A DNA stretch of 32,453 nucleotides, taken from NCBI RefSeq assembly GCF_001083795.1, contig NZ_LAVK01000039.1, positions 1 through 32,453 on the forward strand. The letters run 5' to 3'. The translations under genes were made by a program, and so were the position numbers. The DNA is from Streptomyces sp. SBT349 (lineage in GTDB: Bacteria; Actinomycetota; Actinomycetes; Streptomycetales; Streptomycetaceae). The notes under the pieces are model-generated. The model was not told the origin of the DNA. It worked only from the letters and a program-made list of their open reading frames with translations, and made no database searches. This document shows, piece by piece, positions 14,401 to 21,264 of this stretch (position 1 is its first letter; each line of letters begins with the position of its first letter).

Positions 14401-15375
14401 ATGCCGTCGTATGCGAGCCCCCTGCTCTCCCTGCCCGGTGCCGTCGAGGGCGACGCCCCCGACGCCGGGGTCGCCGCGCACTACGGGGACCTCTTCAAGG
14501 AGCAACGCGCGCTCGCCGCGGGCGAGGGCTTCGTCGACCTGTCGCACCGCGAGGTCCTCACCGTCTCGGGCCCCGACCGCCTGAGCTGGCTGCACCTGCT
14601 GCTCACCCAGCATGTGGAGGAGCTCGCCCCCGGGCACGCCACCGAGTCGCTGATCCTCTCCGCCAAGGGCCACATCGAGCATGTGCTGTACCTGGTGGAC
14701 GACGGCGAGACCGTCTGGGCGCACACCGAACCGGGCGGCGCGGCGGCGCTGATCGGCTATCTGGAGAGCATGACGTTCTTCTACCGGGTGGAGATCGCCG
14801 ACCGGACCGACGCGTTCGCCGTGGTCCACCTGCCCGCGGGCTCGATCGCGCCCGCGCCGGAGGGCACGGTGGTCCGCGAGACGCCGCACGGCCGCGATCT
14901 CTTCCTGCCGCGCGACGGGCTCCGCGCGTTCGCCGACGGCCACGGGCCCGCGATCGGCGTGCTGGCGTACGAGGCGCTGCGCGTCGAGGGGCACCGTCCG
15001 CGGCTCGGCCGCGAGACCGACCACCGGACCATCCCGCACGAGCTGGGCTGGCTGGACAGCGCGGTGCACCTCCAGAAGGGCTGCTACCGGGGCCAGGAGA
15101 CCGTGGCCCGCGTCCAGAACCTGGGCCGCCCGCCGCGCCGCCTGGTCTTCCTGCACCTGGACGGCAGCGAGGTGCGGCTGCCCGAGCACGGCGCCCCGAT
15201 CCGGCTGGCCGCGGACGGCGCCGAGGGCCGGCAGCTGGGCTTCGTCACCACCTCGGCCCGCCACCACGAGCTGGGCCCGATCGCGCTGGCGCTCGTCAAG
15301 CGGAACGTCCCGGCCGACGCCGAGCTGCTCGCGGGCGACACCCCGGCGGCCCAGGAGGTCATCGTCGCCGTCTGA
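14401..15375 (+). CDS. ygfZ: YgfZ/GcvT-like folate-binding protein
   Basis: A 324-residue protein of the aminomethyltransferase fold without a glycine-cleavage context. The diagnostic K-G-C-Y-x-G-Q-E motif is KGCYRGQE at 226-233 with Cys228, followed by VARVQNLGRPPRRLVFLHL. The N-terminal half carries HREVLTVSGPDRLSWLHLLL and SAKGHIEHVLYLV. YgfZ (IBA57 in eukaryotes) binds tetrahydrofolate and helps mature or repair a subset of iron-sulfur enzymes. The ATG has no Shine-Dalgarno but a -10-like hexamer six bases upstream. It lies nine bases after nur and converges with the D-aminoacyl-tRNA deacylase gene. Confidence 0.93.
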   Translation: MPSYASPLLSLPGAVEGDAPDAGVAAHYGDLFKEQRALAAGEGFVDLSHREVLTVSGPDRLSWLHLLLTQHVEELAPGHATESLILSAKGHIEHVLYLVDDGETVWAHTEPGGAAALIGYLESMTFFYRVEIADRTDAFAVVHLPAGSIAPAPEGTVVRETPHGRDLFLPRDGLRAFADGHGPAIGVLAYEALRVEGHRPRLGRETDHRTIPHELGWLDSAVHLQKGCYRGQETVARVQNLGRPPRRLVFLHLDGSEVRLPEHGAPIRLAADGAEGRQLGFVTTSARHHELGPIALALVKRNVPADAELLAGDTPAAQEVIVAV

Positions 15376-15389
15376 GCGCCGCGCGGCTC

Positions 15390-15422
15390 GGAGGTCGATC
15401 GGAGGTCGATCAGAGGTCGATC
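15390..15422. repeat. Three 11-bp tandem units at the end of dtd
   Basis: GGAGGTCGATC occurs at 15390-15400 and 15401-15411, then with one change (AGAGGTCGATC) at 15412-15422. The third unit covers the last codons of dtd, and the first two lie beyond its stop. It looks like slippage of the gene end into the 34-bp convergent spacer. Confidence 0.85.
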
Positions 15423-15835
15423 AGCACGGTGAAGGGGCCGTCGTTCGTCAGGGAGACCCGCATCGCCGCGCCGAACCGGCCCGTCGCCACGGTGGCGCCG
15501 AGACGGCGCAGCTCCTCGCAGACCAACTCCACCAGCGGCTCGGCGACTTCACCGGGAGCGGCGGCGCTCCAAGTGGGCCGCCGCCCCTTCCGGGCGTCAC
15601 CGTAGAGAGTGAACTGGGAGACGACGAGCAACGGCGCCCCGGTGTCGGAGCAGGACTTCTCCCCGTCGAGGACACGCAGGGTCCACAGCTTGCGCGCCAG
15701 TCGGGCGGCCGTTTCCGCCGTGTCCCCGTGCGTGGCGCCCACCAGCACACACAGGCCCTCGCCCACGATCTCGCCGACGGTCTCGCCGTCCACCTCGACG
15801 GCCGCGCCGTCGACCCGCTGCACCACAGCTCGCAT
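15410..15835 (-). CDS. dtd: D-aminoacyl-tRNA deacylase
   Basis: A 141-residue protein, the usual Dtd length. Canonical start [20 protein letters not shown], active-site motif [15 protein letters not shown], and C-terminal cross-subunit motif [11 protein letters not shown] (the GP-containing chirality motif). The homodimer removes D-amino acids (and glycine from tRNA-Ala) from mischarged tRNA in the cytoplasm. Two further Met codons lie three and four codons upstream; MRAVVQR is chosen because family members nearly always begin there. A GGAACGTTCC palindrome at 15851-15860 lies just upstream and may be an operator. The gene converges with the YgfZ-like gene. Confidence 0.95.
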   Translation of the reverse strand: MRAVVQRVDGAAVEVDGETVGEIVGEGLCVLVGATHGDTAETAARLARKLWTLRVLDGEKSCSDTGAPLLVVSQFTLYGDARKGRRPTWSAAAPGEVAEPLVELVCEELRRLGATVATGRFGAAMRVSLTNDGPFTVLIDL

Positions 15836-15990
15836 GCGGATCATCATGCCGGAACGTTCCTGTGCGCCGTGAGCGCCCGCCGGATGGGTGCCGGAACGCT
15901 GCGTTACGCGGGTACACAGTGACACGATGCATGGCACGGGGTACGTACCGCGCTACCGCACCGAAACGGGGACGAGGGGACTAAAACCGC

Positions 15991-16545
15991 ATGATCACAC
16001 CGGGTTCCGGTACGCGCAGCGCTCACCGGAGCGCTGCGCAGCCCGCGCCGCCCCAGGTGGGCCCCCCGAAGGGGGGGCTCCCGGAGCTTGGCCTGCCAGA
16101 GCTGCGCGCGCTGCGGCGCGCCGCCCTGCGCGAGGAGCGAGATCTGAGCTTCGTGCGGCGGCTGTTGCAGGGGCGCATCGACATCCTGCAGGCGGAGCGG
16201 CGGCGGAGGATCGCGCAGGAGCCGGGGCTGCTGGATCAGCTCCCGCGGATCCTGGCCGACGGCCCCTCGCGCCAGCGCTCCTCGGCCAGGCATGTGACGT
16301 TGGGCACACCGCTGAGCGAGGAGTACCGGCAGCTGACGGAGGAGATGCTCGGCCAGGTCGAGCTCTCCGACCTGTCCGCGCTCGACGACGACGAACTGCA
16401 CGACGCGCTGGGGCGCCTGGCCCGGTGGGAGGCGCACGTCTCCCGGCGGCGGCAGGAGCTGCACAGGACGGCGGACGGCTGCGGGGCGGAGATCGCCCGC
16501 AGGTACCGTGAGGGCGAGGCGCAGGTCGACGACCTGCTGTCCTGA
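15991..16545 (+). CDS. rsiG: RsiG, c-di-GMP-dependent anti-sigma factor of WhiG
   Basis: A 184-residue protein matching Streptomyces RsiG in its ends (PELRALRRAALREERDLSFV, and IARRYREGEAQVDDLLS) and in its c-di-GMP signature. The motif E(X)3S(X)2R(X)3Q(X)3D is exact in the first copy (Glu49, Ser53, Arg56, Gln60, Asp64). The second copy is Glu147, Ser151, Arg154, His158, Asp162, with His in place of Gln. In the family, two c-di-GMP molecules bound to an antiparallel coiled coil let RsiG hold sigma-WhiG and delay sporulation. The first 35 residues are low-complexity; codons 25-29 include a GC-only hairpin with seven consecutive G. The Shine-Dalgarno (GAGGGG) is rather far from the ATG, so a different start is possible. 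Confidence 0.92.
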   Translation: MITPGSGTRSAHRSAAQPAPPQVGPPKGGLPELGLPELRALRRAALREERDLSFVRRLLQGRIDILQAERRRRIAQEPGLLDQLPRILADGPSRQRSSARHVTLGTPLSEEYRQLTEEMLGQVELSDLSALDDDELHDALGRLARWEAHVSRRRQELHRTADGCGAEIARRYREGEAQVDDLLS

Positions 16546-16595
16546 GCCCGCGGTCCGGGCTCGCCGCGCTGAAGACCGAAAGGTGGGGGTGTGCC

Positions 16596-17483
16596 ATGGC
16601 GGCGACATCGCCCGTGCTCGCCGAGGTGGTCCGTTCCGGATTCGTGGAGGGCAGGCACCACGGCTCACTGGTGGTGCTCGCCGCGGACGGCTCGGTGGAG
16701 CGGGCGCTGGGCGACGTGGAGGCGCCGGTCTTCCCCCGGTCGAGCAACAAGCCGATGCAGGCCGCGGGGATGCTGCGCGCCGGGCTCGACGTCTCGGGGG
16801 AGCGGCTGGCGATCGCGGCCGGGAGCCACGCGGGCGAGGACTTCCACCGGGAGCTGGTGGCCGCGGTGCTGGCCGACCACGGGCTGACCGAGGAGGCGCT
16901 GGCGTGCCCGCCGGACCCGACGAAGTCCGCGATGAACTGCTCGGGCAAGCACGCGGCGATGCTCGCGACCTGCGTGGCGCGGGGCTGGCCGGTCGCGGCC
17001 TACACCGATCCGGGGCACCCGCTCCAGGTGGCGCTGCGGGGGACGGTGGCGGAGCTGGTGGGCGAGGAGATAGCGCACACCGGCGTGGACGGGTGCGGGG
17101 CGCCGCTGTTCGCGTTGTCGCTGACGGGCCTGGCACGGGCGTTCCGCGCCCATGTGCTGGCCGCGCCGGGCAGCCCCGAGCGGCGGGTGGCGGACGCGAT
17201 GCGGGCGCACCCGGAGTACGTGGCCGGCACGGAGCGGCCCGACACGCTGCTGATGCGGGAGGTGCCCGGCGTGATGGCGAAGGGGGGCGCGGAGGGGGTG
17301 CAGGCGGTGGCCCTGCCGGACGGCAGGGCGCTGGCGTTCAAGATCGAGGACGGCAACGCCCGCGCCCGCGTGCCCGTGCTGACCGCGGTCCTGGCCACCC
17401 TCGGCGTCACCGCGGGCTCCCTCCCGCCCTCCCCCGTCCTGGGCGGCGGCAGGCCGGTGGGCGAGGTGCGCGCGATCATCTGA
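16596..17483 (+). CDS. L-asparaginase (asparaginase II, PF06089 type)
   Basis: A 295-residue enzyme of the thermolabile/Rhizobium-type asparaginase family, not the bacterial EcAI/II fold. Family motifs are RSSNKPMQAAGML (Ser and Lys of the active site), a nearby AAGSHAGED, MNCSGKHAAMLATC (catalytic Ser-Gly-Lys-His) and GCGAPLFALSL with the zinc- or substrate-linked Cys. It hydrolyses L-asparagine to aspartate and ammonia in the cytoplasm and may supply nitrogen. The ATG is preceded by AAAGGTGGGGG. It lies 50 bp downstream of rsiG on the same strand, so read-through is possible. Confidence 0.93.
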   Translation: MAATSPVLAEVVRSGFVEGRHHGSLVVLAADGSVERALGDVEAPVFPRSSNKPMQAAGMLRAGLDVSGERLAIAAGSHAGEDFHRELVAAVLADHGLTEEALACPPDPTKSAMNCSGKHAAMLATCVARGWPVAAYTDPGHPLQVALRGTVAELVGEEIAHTGVDGCGAPLFALSLTGLARAFRAHVLAAPGSPERRVADAMRAHPEYVAGTERPDTLLMREVPGVMAKGGAEGVQAVALPDGRALAFKIEDGNARARVPVLTAVLATLGVTAGSLPPSPVLGGGRPVGEVRAII

Positions 17484-17525
17484 ACGTGTGAGTGGAGAAA
17501 CGGATCTGCACATTCGGCGCACTTC

Positions 17526-17531
17526 TAGACT
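17526..17531 (+). promoter_or_regulatory. Candidate -10 box (TAGACT) for the coiled-coil gene
   Basis: TAGACT ends six bases before the GTG at 17538, matching leaderless spacing; the -35 region is poor. The bases between (GGAAGG) could alternatively act as a Shine-Dalgarno for the ATG at 17544. Confidence 0.4.
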
Positions 17532-17537
17532 GGAAGG

Positions 17538-17879
17538 GTGATGATGGATTTTTCGGAAGAAGCAGCCCTCAACCGCCGCGTTGACCGGGGCGAGGCCACC
17601 CTTCAGCAGGTCCAGGGCAACGTGACGGTGCTGCTGGAGTCCCAGTCGTCGATGCGCCGCGAGATGAACGCGCGCTTCGATCGCATGGATACGAAAGTCG
17701 ATGAGCTGCGTCAGGAGATGCGGGCCGGCATGGACGGGTTGCGTCAGGAGATGCGGGCCGACATGGGCGGGTTGCGTCAGGAGATGCGGGCCGACATGGA
17801 CGGGCTGCGTCAGCAGATGCGGGTCAACCATGAGGGGATCATGGCCGTGCTCACCGAGCTGGTCGGGCGGCGTGCGTGA
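17538..17879 (+). CDS. Small coiled-coil protein built on 11-residue repeats
   Basis: Up to 113 residues. GTG at 17538 fits a leaderless start, while ATG at 17541 or 17544 would use GGAAGG as ribosome site. After an amphipathic N-terminal helix (EEAALNRRVDRGEATLQQVQ) the chain has four hendecads at about residues 57-97: LRQEMRAGMDG, LRQEMRADMGG, LRQEMRADMDG, LRQQMRVNHEG. The preceding segment (MRREMNARFDRMDTKVDE) has the same pattern in weaker form. Leu/Met at fixed positions and alternating Arg/Glu/Asp predict a long, slightly right-handed coiled coil; Gly at the end of each unit is unusual for a helix. No partner or function is known. It ends 47 bp before the Eis-like gene. Confidence 0.8.
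   Translation: MMMDFSEEAALNRRVDRGEATLQQVQGNVTVLLESQSSMRREMNARFDRMDTKVDELRQEMRAGMDGLRQEMRADMGGLRQEMRADMDGLRQQMRVNHEGIMAVLTELVGRRA
17706..17828 (+). repeat. 33-bp tandem repeat inside the coiled-coil gene
   Basis: Units start at 17706, 17739, 17772 and 17805 (the last partial), each encoding one 11-residue hendecad. The DNA identity between units is near complete apart from a few bases, so unit number could change by slippage or recombination without breaking the frame. Confidence 0.9.
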
Positions 17880-17914
17880 GGGAAATCGCGTGGCTCCCGG
17901 CTGGGGTTCCTGCT

Positions 17915-17920
17915 TAGCCT
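17915..17920 (+). promoter_or_regulatory. Candidate -10 box (TAGCCT) for the Eis-like gene
   Basis: TAGCCT ends six bases before the ATG at 17927, and no Shine-Dalgarno is present, so the mRNA is probably leaderless. Confidence 0.45.
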
Positions 17921-17926
17921 CGGCGC

Positions 17927-19174
17927 ATGGTGCCGCACATACGTTCCGTTGCCGATGACCCCGCCGACTCCGAGGCGTGGATCCGCGCCGCGCTCACCGG
18001 GTTCCTCACCCCGCCCGCGCTGAGTCGGGAGAGCGTGGCCCTGCGGGTGGCCAAGCAGGACTTCTCCCGGGCGCTGGGGGCGTTCGACGGGGGCCGCTGC
18101 GTCGCCACCTACCGCAGCTTCGACCAGGAGCTGACCCTGACTCCGGGCCGTGTCGTCGCGGCGAACGCGGTGAGCGGGGTGGCCGTGACCGCCACGCACC
18201 GGCGGCGGGGGCTGCTCAGCCGGATGATCACCGAGGACCTGGCCGCAGCCAAGGAGCGCGGCGACACCGTCGCCACGCTGGTGGCCGCCGAGTACCAGAT
18301 CTACGGGCGGTTCGGGTTCGGCCCCGCCGCCGGCTTCACGCACTGGCGGGTGGACGCCCGGCGGGCGGGGCTCGACCCGCGGTGGACCCTGCCGGAGGGC
18401 GAGGGCACGATCGCCTTCGCCGACGCGGCCGAGGTCGGGAAGGTGGGCCCGGAGCTGTTCGAGCGGTTCAGGACCGCCCAGCCGGGGGCGATCGACCGCA
18501 AGCCGCTGTTCTGGGAGCGGCTCACGGGCGAGACCCGCTTCGACCCGGATCCGTGGAACGAACCGTTCCACGTGGTGTTCCGCGACGCGGACGGCGTGCC
18601 GCAGGGGCTGGCCACCTTCTCGCCCGACGGCACGTGGGAGGTGGGGATGCCGGAGGTCACGGTCTCCGTCACCTCGCTGACCGGCGCGACGCCCGCGGCC
18701 GAGAGCGTCCTGTGGCGCTTCCTGCTGGCGATGGACTGGGTGGCCACCGTGGACACCGGCCGCCTGGCGTCCGACGCGATCGTGCCGCTGCTGCTGCCGA
18801 ACCCCAGGGCGGCGGTGATCAAGGACTACGGCGACTTCCTGTGGATGCGCCCGCTCGACCTGCCGGGGCTGCTCGCCGCGAGGGACTACGCCGCCGCCGG
18901 CGCCCTGGTGCTCGAAGTCCGCGACCCGCTGGGGCTGGCCCAGGGCCGCGTCCTGCTGGACGCCTCGCCCGAGGGGGCCACGGCCACGCCGACCACGAGG
19001 GCGCCCGACCTCACCCTGTCCACGGGCACGCTGGCGCAGCTGGTCCTCGGCGACTTCTCCGCCTCGCGTCTCGCCGCGGCGGGCCTCCTGGACGAGGAAA
19101 CGTCCGGGGCGACGTCCCGTGCGGATTCGCTCTTCCACACGGGACGCCGCCCCTGGTGTCCCGACATCTTCTGA
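17927..19174 (+). CDS. Eis-like GNAT N-acetyltransferase
   Basis: A 415-residue protein of the enhanced intracellular survival (Eis) family: an N-terminal GNAT domain with the acetyl-CoA loop VSGVAVTATHRRRGLLSRMI, a second degenerate GNAT region, and a C-terminal sterol-carrier-like domain. The Tyr of IYGRFGFGP corresponds to the general acid of Eis. The chain ends in WCPDIF, so the C-terminal Phe carboxylate that acts as base in Eis is kept. Such enzymes form hexamers and acetylate amino groups of aminoglycosides, peptides or polyamines at several positions. The true substrate here is not known. Translation is probably leaderless. A terminator hairpin follows at 19237. Confidence 0.92.
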   Translation: MVPHIRSVADDPADSEAWIRAALTGFLTPPALSRESVALRVAKQDFSRALGAFDGGRCVATYRSFDQELTLTPGRVVAANAVSGVAVTATHRRRGLLSRMITEDLAAAKERGDTVATLVAAEYQIYGRFGFGPAAGFTHWRVDARRAGLDPRWTLPEGEGTIAFADAAEVGKVGPELFERFRTAQPGAIDRKPLFWERLTGETRFDPDPWNEPFHVVFRDADGVPQGLATFSPDGTWEVGMPEVTVSVTSLTGATPAAESVLWRFLLAMDWVATVDTGRLASDAIVPLLLPNPRAAVIKDYGDFLWMRPLDLPGLLAARDYAAAGALVLEVRDPLGLAQGRVLLDASPEGATATPTTRAPDLTLSTGTLAQLVLGDFSASRLAAAGLLDEETSGATSRADSLFHTGRRPWCPDIF

Positions 19175-19236
19175 TTTTCCGACCGGTTTTCACGCTGCGA
19201 CAACCGGCGGCCGCTGACCGGATTCCCGCCCGGCCT

Positions 19237-19258
19237 CCGGCGCCCTGGGGGGCGCCGG
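19237..19258. terminator. Terminator between convergent genes
   Basis: A perfect 9-bp stem (19237-19245 with 19250-19258) and a 4-base loop lie in the 100-bp gap between the Eis-like gene and the minus-strand 61-residue gene. The symmetry would serve both. Confidence 0.65.
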
Positions 19259-19274
19259 CCGGGGCGGGTACCGG

Positions 19275-19460
19275 TCAGATGCTGCCGACCAGCAGTGTCA
19301 CCAATACTGTCGAGCCCACGCAGACGCAGGTGTAGTTGCGCTTGCGCACTCCCGTACGCAGGATCAGCAGGCCGATCAGGCCCGGCAGACCGAACTGAAT
19401 CTCCACTGCCCGCTCCACCGCGATGCCGAAGGCAGCCACGGTGATGGTGGTGATGAGCAT
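19275..19460 (-). CDS. 61-residue membrane protein, function unknown
   Basis: A small hydrophobic protein with two membrane segments: about 3-32 (ITTITVAAFGIAVERAVEIQ, then FGLPGLIGLLI) and about 46-61 (CVCVGSTVLVTLLVGSI), joined by a basic loop (RTGVRKRNYT). A very strong Shine-Dalgarno (AAGGAGGAG) precedes the ATG, so it is likely well expressed. It diverges from the GntR-type regulator across a 155-bp region with several inverted repeats, so it may be that regulator's target. Two Cys (CVC) near the second segment are unusual for such a small protein. I recognise no family; small two-helix proteins can be holin-like, toxin-like or transport helpers. Confidence 0.75.
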   Translation of the reverse strand: MLITTITVAAFGIAVERAVEIQFGLPGLIGLLILRTGVRKRNYTCVCVGSTVLVTLLVGSI

Positions 19461-19481
19461 GACTCCTCCTTACATCACGTC

Positions 19482-19496
19482 AAGTTCGCCGAACTT
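19482..19496. promoter_or_regulatory. Operator-like palindrome AAGTTC-GCC-GAACTT
   Basis: A perfect 6-bp inverted repeat with a 3-base spacer, 22 bases upstream of the ATG of the 61-residue gene. Its arms (AAGTT) resemble the AGTTG/CAACT arms of the second repeat at 19502-19527, so both may be sites for the divergent GntR-type regulator. Confidence 0.5.
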
Positions 19497-19501
19497 CCGA
19501 A

Positions 19502-19527
19502 TAGTTGGCTAAGTTGTCCACCAACTA
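19502..19527. promoter_or_regulatory. Nested inverted repeats with AGTTG arms
   Basis: TAGTTGG (19502-19508) and CCAACTA (19521-19527) form a perfect 7-bp inverted repeat with a 12-base spacer. Inside it AGTTG (19512-19516) and CAACT (19522-19526) form a second. More AGTTG copies occur near 19543 and overlap the -10 box of the regulator near 19598. This is a likely operator cluster. Confidence 0.5.
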
Positions 19528-19601
19528 TACGCTTGTTTTCCCCAGTTGGCGGGTCCCTGGAAACGTCCTCATATCAACCTTCCGTAACTGTCCGAAAGTT
19601 G

Positions 19602-19607
19602 TATGGT
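19602..19607 (+). promoter_or_regulatory. Candidate -10 box (TATGGT) for the GntR-type regulator
   Basis: TATGGT lies eight bases before the GTG start, giving a leaderless or nearly leaderless mRNA. It directly follows an AGTTG copy, so binding there would block the promoter and give autorepression. Confidence 0.4.
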
Positions 19608-19615
19608 GTTGAGCC

Positions 19616-20482
19616 GTGAGTCAGGAGACGGGCCCCGACAACGACCCTCCGCGGCAAGCCGGTGACCTGCTTTCTCCCGGCCACCTCGCCGCCGTGCTGC
19701 GGGATCGCATACGCTCGGGAGAGCTGCCACGGCACGCCCGATTGCCCACACAGCGCGCTCTGGTCGAGGAGTTCGGCGTGAACCGGACGACGGTCCGGCA
19801 GGCGCTGGCCATCCTGGAGCGCGGCGGCTATCTCAGCGCCCGAGGGCGCGGCGCGCCCGCCGTTGTCAGCGCTCCCGCCGAAGGAAGCCCACGCCCCGCC
19901 GGCGTCGAGGTGGCCGACCGCCTCGCCCTGGCCTTCCAGGCGGACCACATCTCGATCGACGCCTTCTGCCTCACCACCGAGACGTTGAACGCCGCTCTCG
20001 CCGGCCCGCTGATCGCCATCTCCACGGGCGAACTGACGCCCGAGTCCATCTCCCTTCGGGTGATGCTCCCCAACCCGGATGAGCCGCTGGCATATCCTCG
20101 CCTGATTTCCGACCCGGCCGACCGGCGTCCCCGGGCGCGTCTCCGCAACCTCACCCGCACCTTCTCCACCTCCCTGCGCCACCAGCTGACATCGTTGGCC
20201 GAGATGGGTCTGGTACCGAAGGTGAGCGTGGAGATCCGCAGCGTCCCCATCACTCCGGTGCAAAAGGTATATCTGCTCAACGGATTCGAGGTCCTGACCG
20301 CCTACTACCAGGTGCTTCCGCGCGTCGTGGAGTACGAGGACGAGCAGCTGGAGATCTACGACGTCCTCGGGCTGAACTCAAAAGTATTCCGCTCCTCCTC
20401 GGACACCGCCTTTGTAGAAGAGTCACACCAGTGGTTCGAGTCCCTCTGGTCAACGCTTGCCCAACCACTCACACTCGGTTAG
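19616..20482 (+). CDS. GntR-type winged-helix regulator with an uncharacterised C-terminal domain
   Basis: A 288-residue regulator. Residues about 18-82 are a GntR winged helix (VLRDRIRSGELPRHARLPTQ, then VNRTTVRQALAILERGGYLS). The remaining 200 residues are neither FCD nor UTRA. They start with a fold containing LALAFQADHISIDAFCLTTE and end in a segment (KVFRSSSDTAFVEESHQWF) that I recall from Streptomyces regulators with a phospholipase-D-like effector domain lacking catalytic HKD; this is uncertain. Base use in the last third is less GC-rich than neighbours. The stop is directly followed by the HAD gene's ATG, so they are one operon. It probably acts on the AGTTG repeats upstream. Confidence 0.85.
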   Translation: MSQETGPDNDPPRQAGDLLSPGHLAAVLRDRIRSGELPRHARLPTQRALVEEFGVNRTTVRQALAILERGGYLSARGRGAPAVVSAPAEGSPRPAGVEVADRLALAFQADHISIDAFCLTTETLNAALAGPLIAISTGELTPESISLRVMLPNPDEPLAYPRLISDPADRRPRARLRNLTRTFSTSLRHQLTSLAEMGLVPKVSVEIRSVPITPVQKVYLLNGFEVLTAYYQVLPRVVEYEDEQLEIYDVLGLNSKVFRSSSDTAFVEESHQWFESLWSTLAQPLTLG

Positions 20483-21190
20483 ATGAGGGAACTCATCAGT
20501 AATGCGGAGTGTGTTCTCTTCGACTTCGACGGTCCCGTCTGCCACCTCTTCGCCGAGCACACCGCCGAGTCGATCGCGCATCTGCTCCGCGAACTCGCCA
20601 CGCGGATGTCACTTTCATCGCTGCTTTCGGCCGACTTACGCGCCTCGCCGGACCCCCACCGGGTGCTGCGCGGGATCGCGGGGCAACGTCCCGGCCCGGA
20701 CGTCGTGGAGCGTTTCGAGGCCGCCCTGACCCGGGAGGAGGTCACGGCGGCGGCCAGCGCGCGCCCCACGCCCTACGCGGCGACGCTGATCGCCGCGCTC
20801 TCGACCCGCGGCAGACAGGTGGCCATCGCCACCAACAACTCCCCCCTGGCCGCCCGGCACTACCTCGACCGGCACCAGTTGGCCGGCTACGTCGGCGGCC
20901 GGGTCCACGGCCGCACCGGCGACATCGCGCTGCTCAAGCCCCACCCCGACTCGTTGCACCGCGCGCTGGCCTCCACCGGGGCGAGACCCGAGCGGGCGCT
21001 GATGATCGGCGACAGCGTCTCGGACCTGGCGGCCGCCCGCGCGGCGGACGTGCCGTTCCTCGGGTACGCGGAGGGTGACTCCGGGGCCGAGGCGCTCAGG
21101 GAGGCGGGCGCGCGCCACGTGGTGCGCTCCCTGGAGCACGTCCTCACCGCTTTGATCACCCCTACCTACGGCCCAGATGCACCCTTTTGA
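20483..21190 (+). CDS. HAD family hydrolase with a TTA codon
   Basis: A 235-residue HAD phosphatase. Motif I is VLFDFDGPVC (Asp14 nucleophile, Asp16), motif II IATNNSP, motif III Lys in LLKPHPDSLHRAL, and motif IV MIGDSVSDLAAAR; a helical cap lies between I and II. It resembles phosphoglycolate-phosphatase-like or sugar-phosphate enzymes, but the substrate is not known. The codon for Leu52 is TTA (20636-20638), the rare codon read by bldA tRNA, so full-length protein should appear only in late growth in a Streptomyces host. It starts at the base after the regulator's stop. The phosphotransferase gene follows after 74 bp. Confidence 0.9.
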   Translation: MRELISNAECVLFDFDGPVCHLFAEHTAESIAHLLRELATRMSLSSLLSADLRASPDPHRVLRGIAGQRPGPDVVERFEAALTREEVTAAASARPTPYAATLIAALSTRGRQVAIATNNSPLAARHYLDRHQLAGYVGGRVHGRTGDIALLKPHPDSLHRALASTGARPERALMIGDSVSDLAAARAADVPFLGYAEGDSGAEALREAGARHVVRSLEHVLTALITPTYGPDAPF

Positions 21191-21264
21191 GCCATCGGAA
21201 TCGGGGCCTTTCCGGCGTACCGTTCTGCTACTCGTTACCATCCCGCCGCCGGAAGGCCACCACC

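Noticed and set aside
15940..15949. GGTACGTACC palindrome upstream of rsiG as an operator
   Set aside because: A lone 10-bp palindrome without flanking symmetry or a known matching regulator; it can occur by chance.
19275..20482. Remnant of an integrative plasmid (small Spd-like membrane protein with a KorSA-like GntR regulator)
   Set aside because: No integrase, Tra protein, replication gene, tRNA or attachment repeat is present, and the C-terminal part of the regulator does not fit KorSA.
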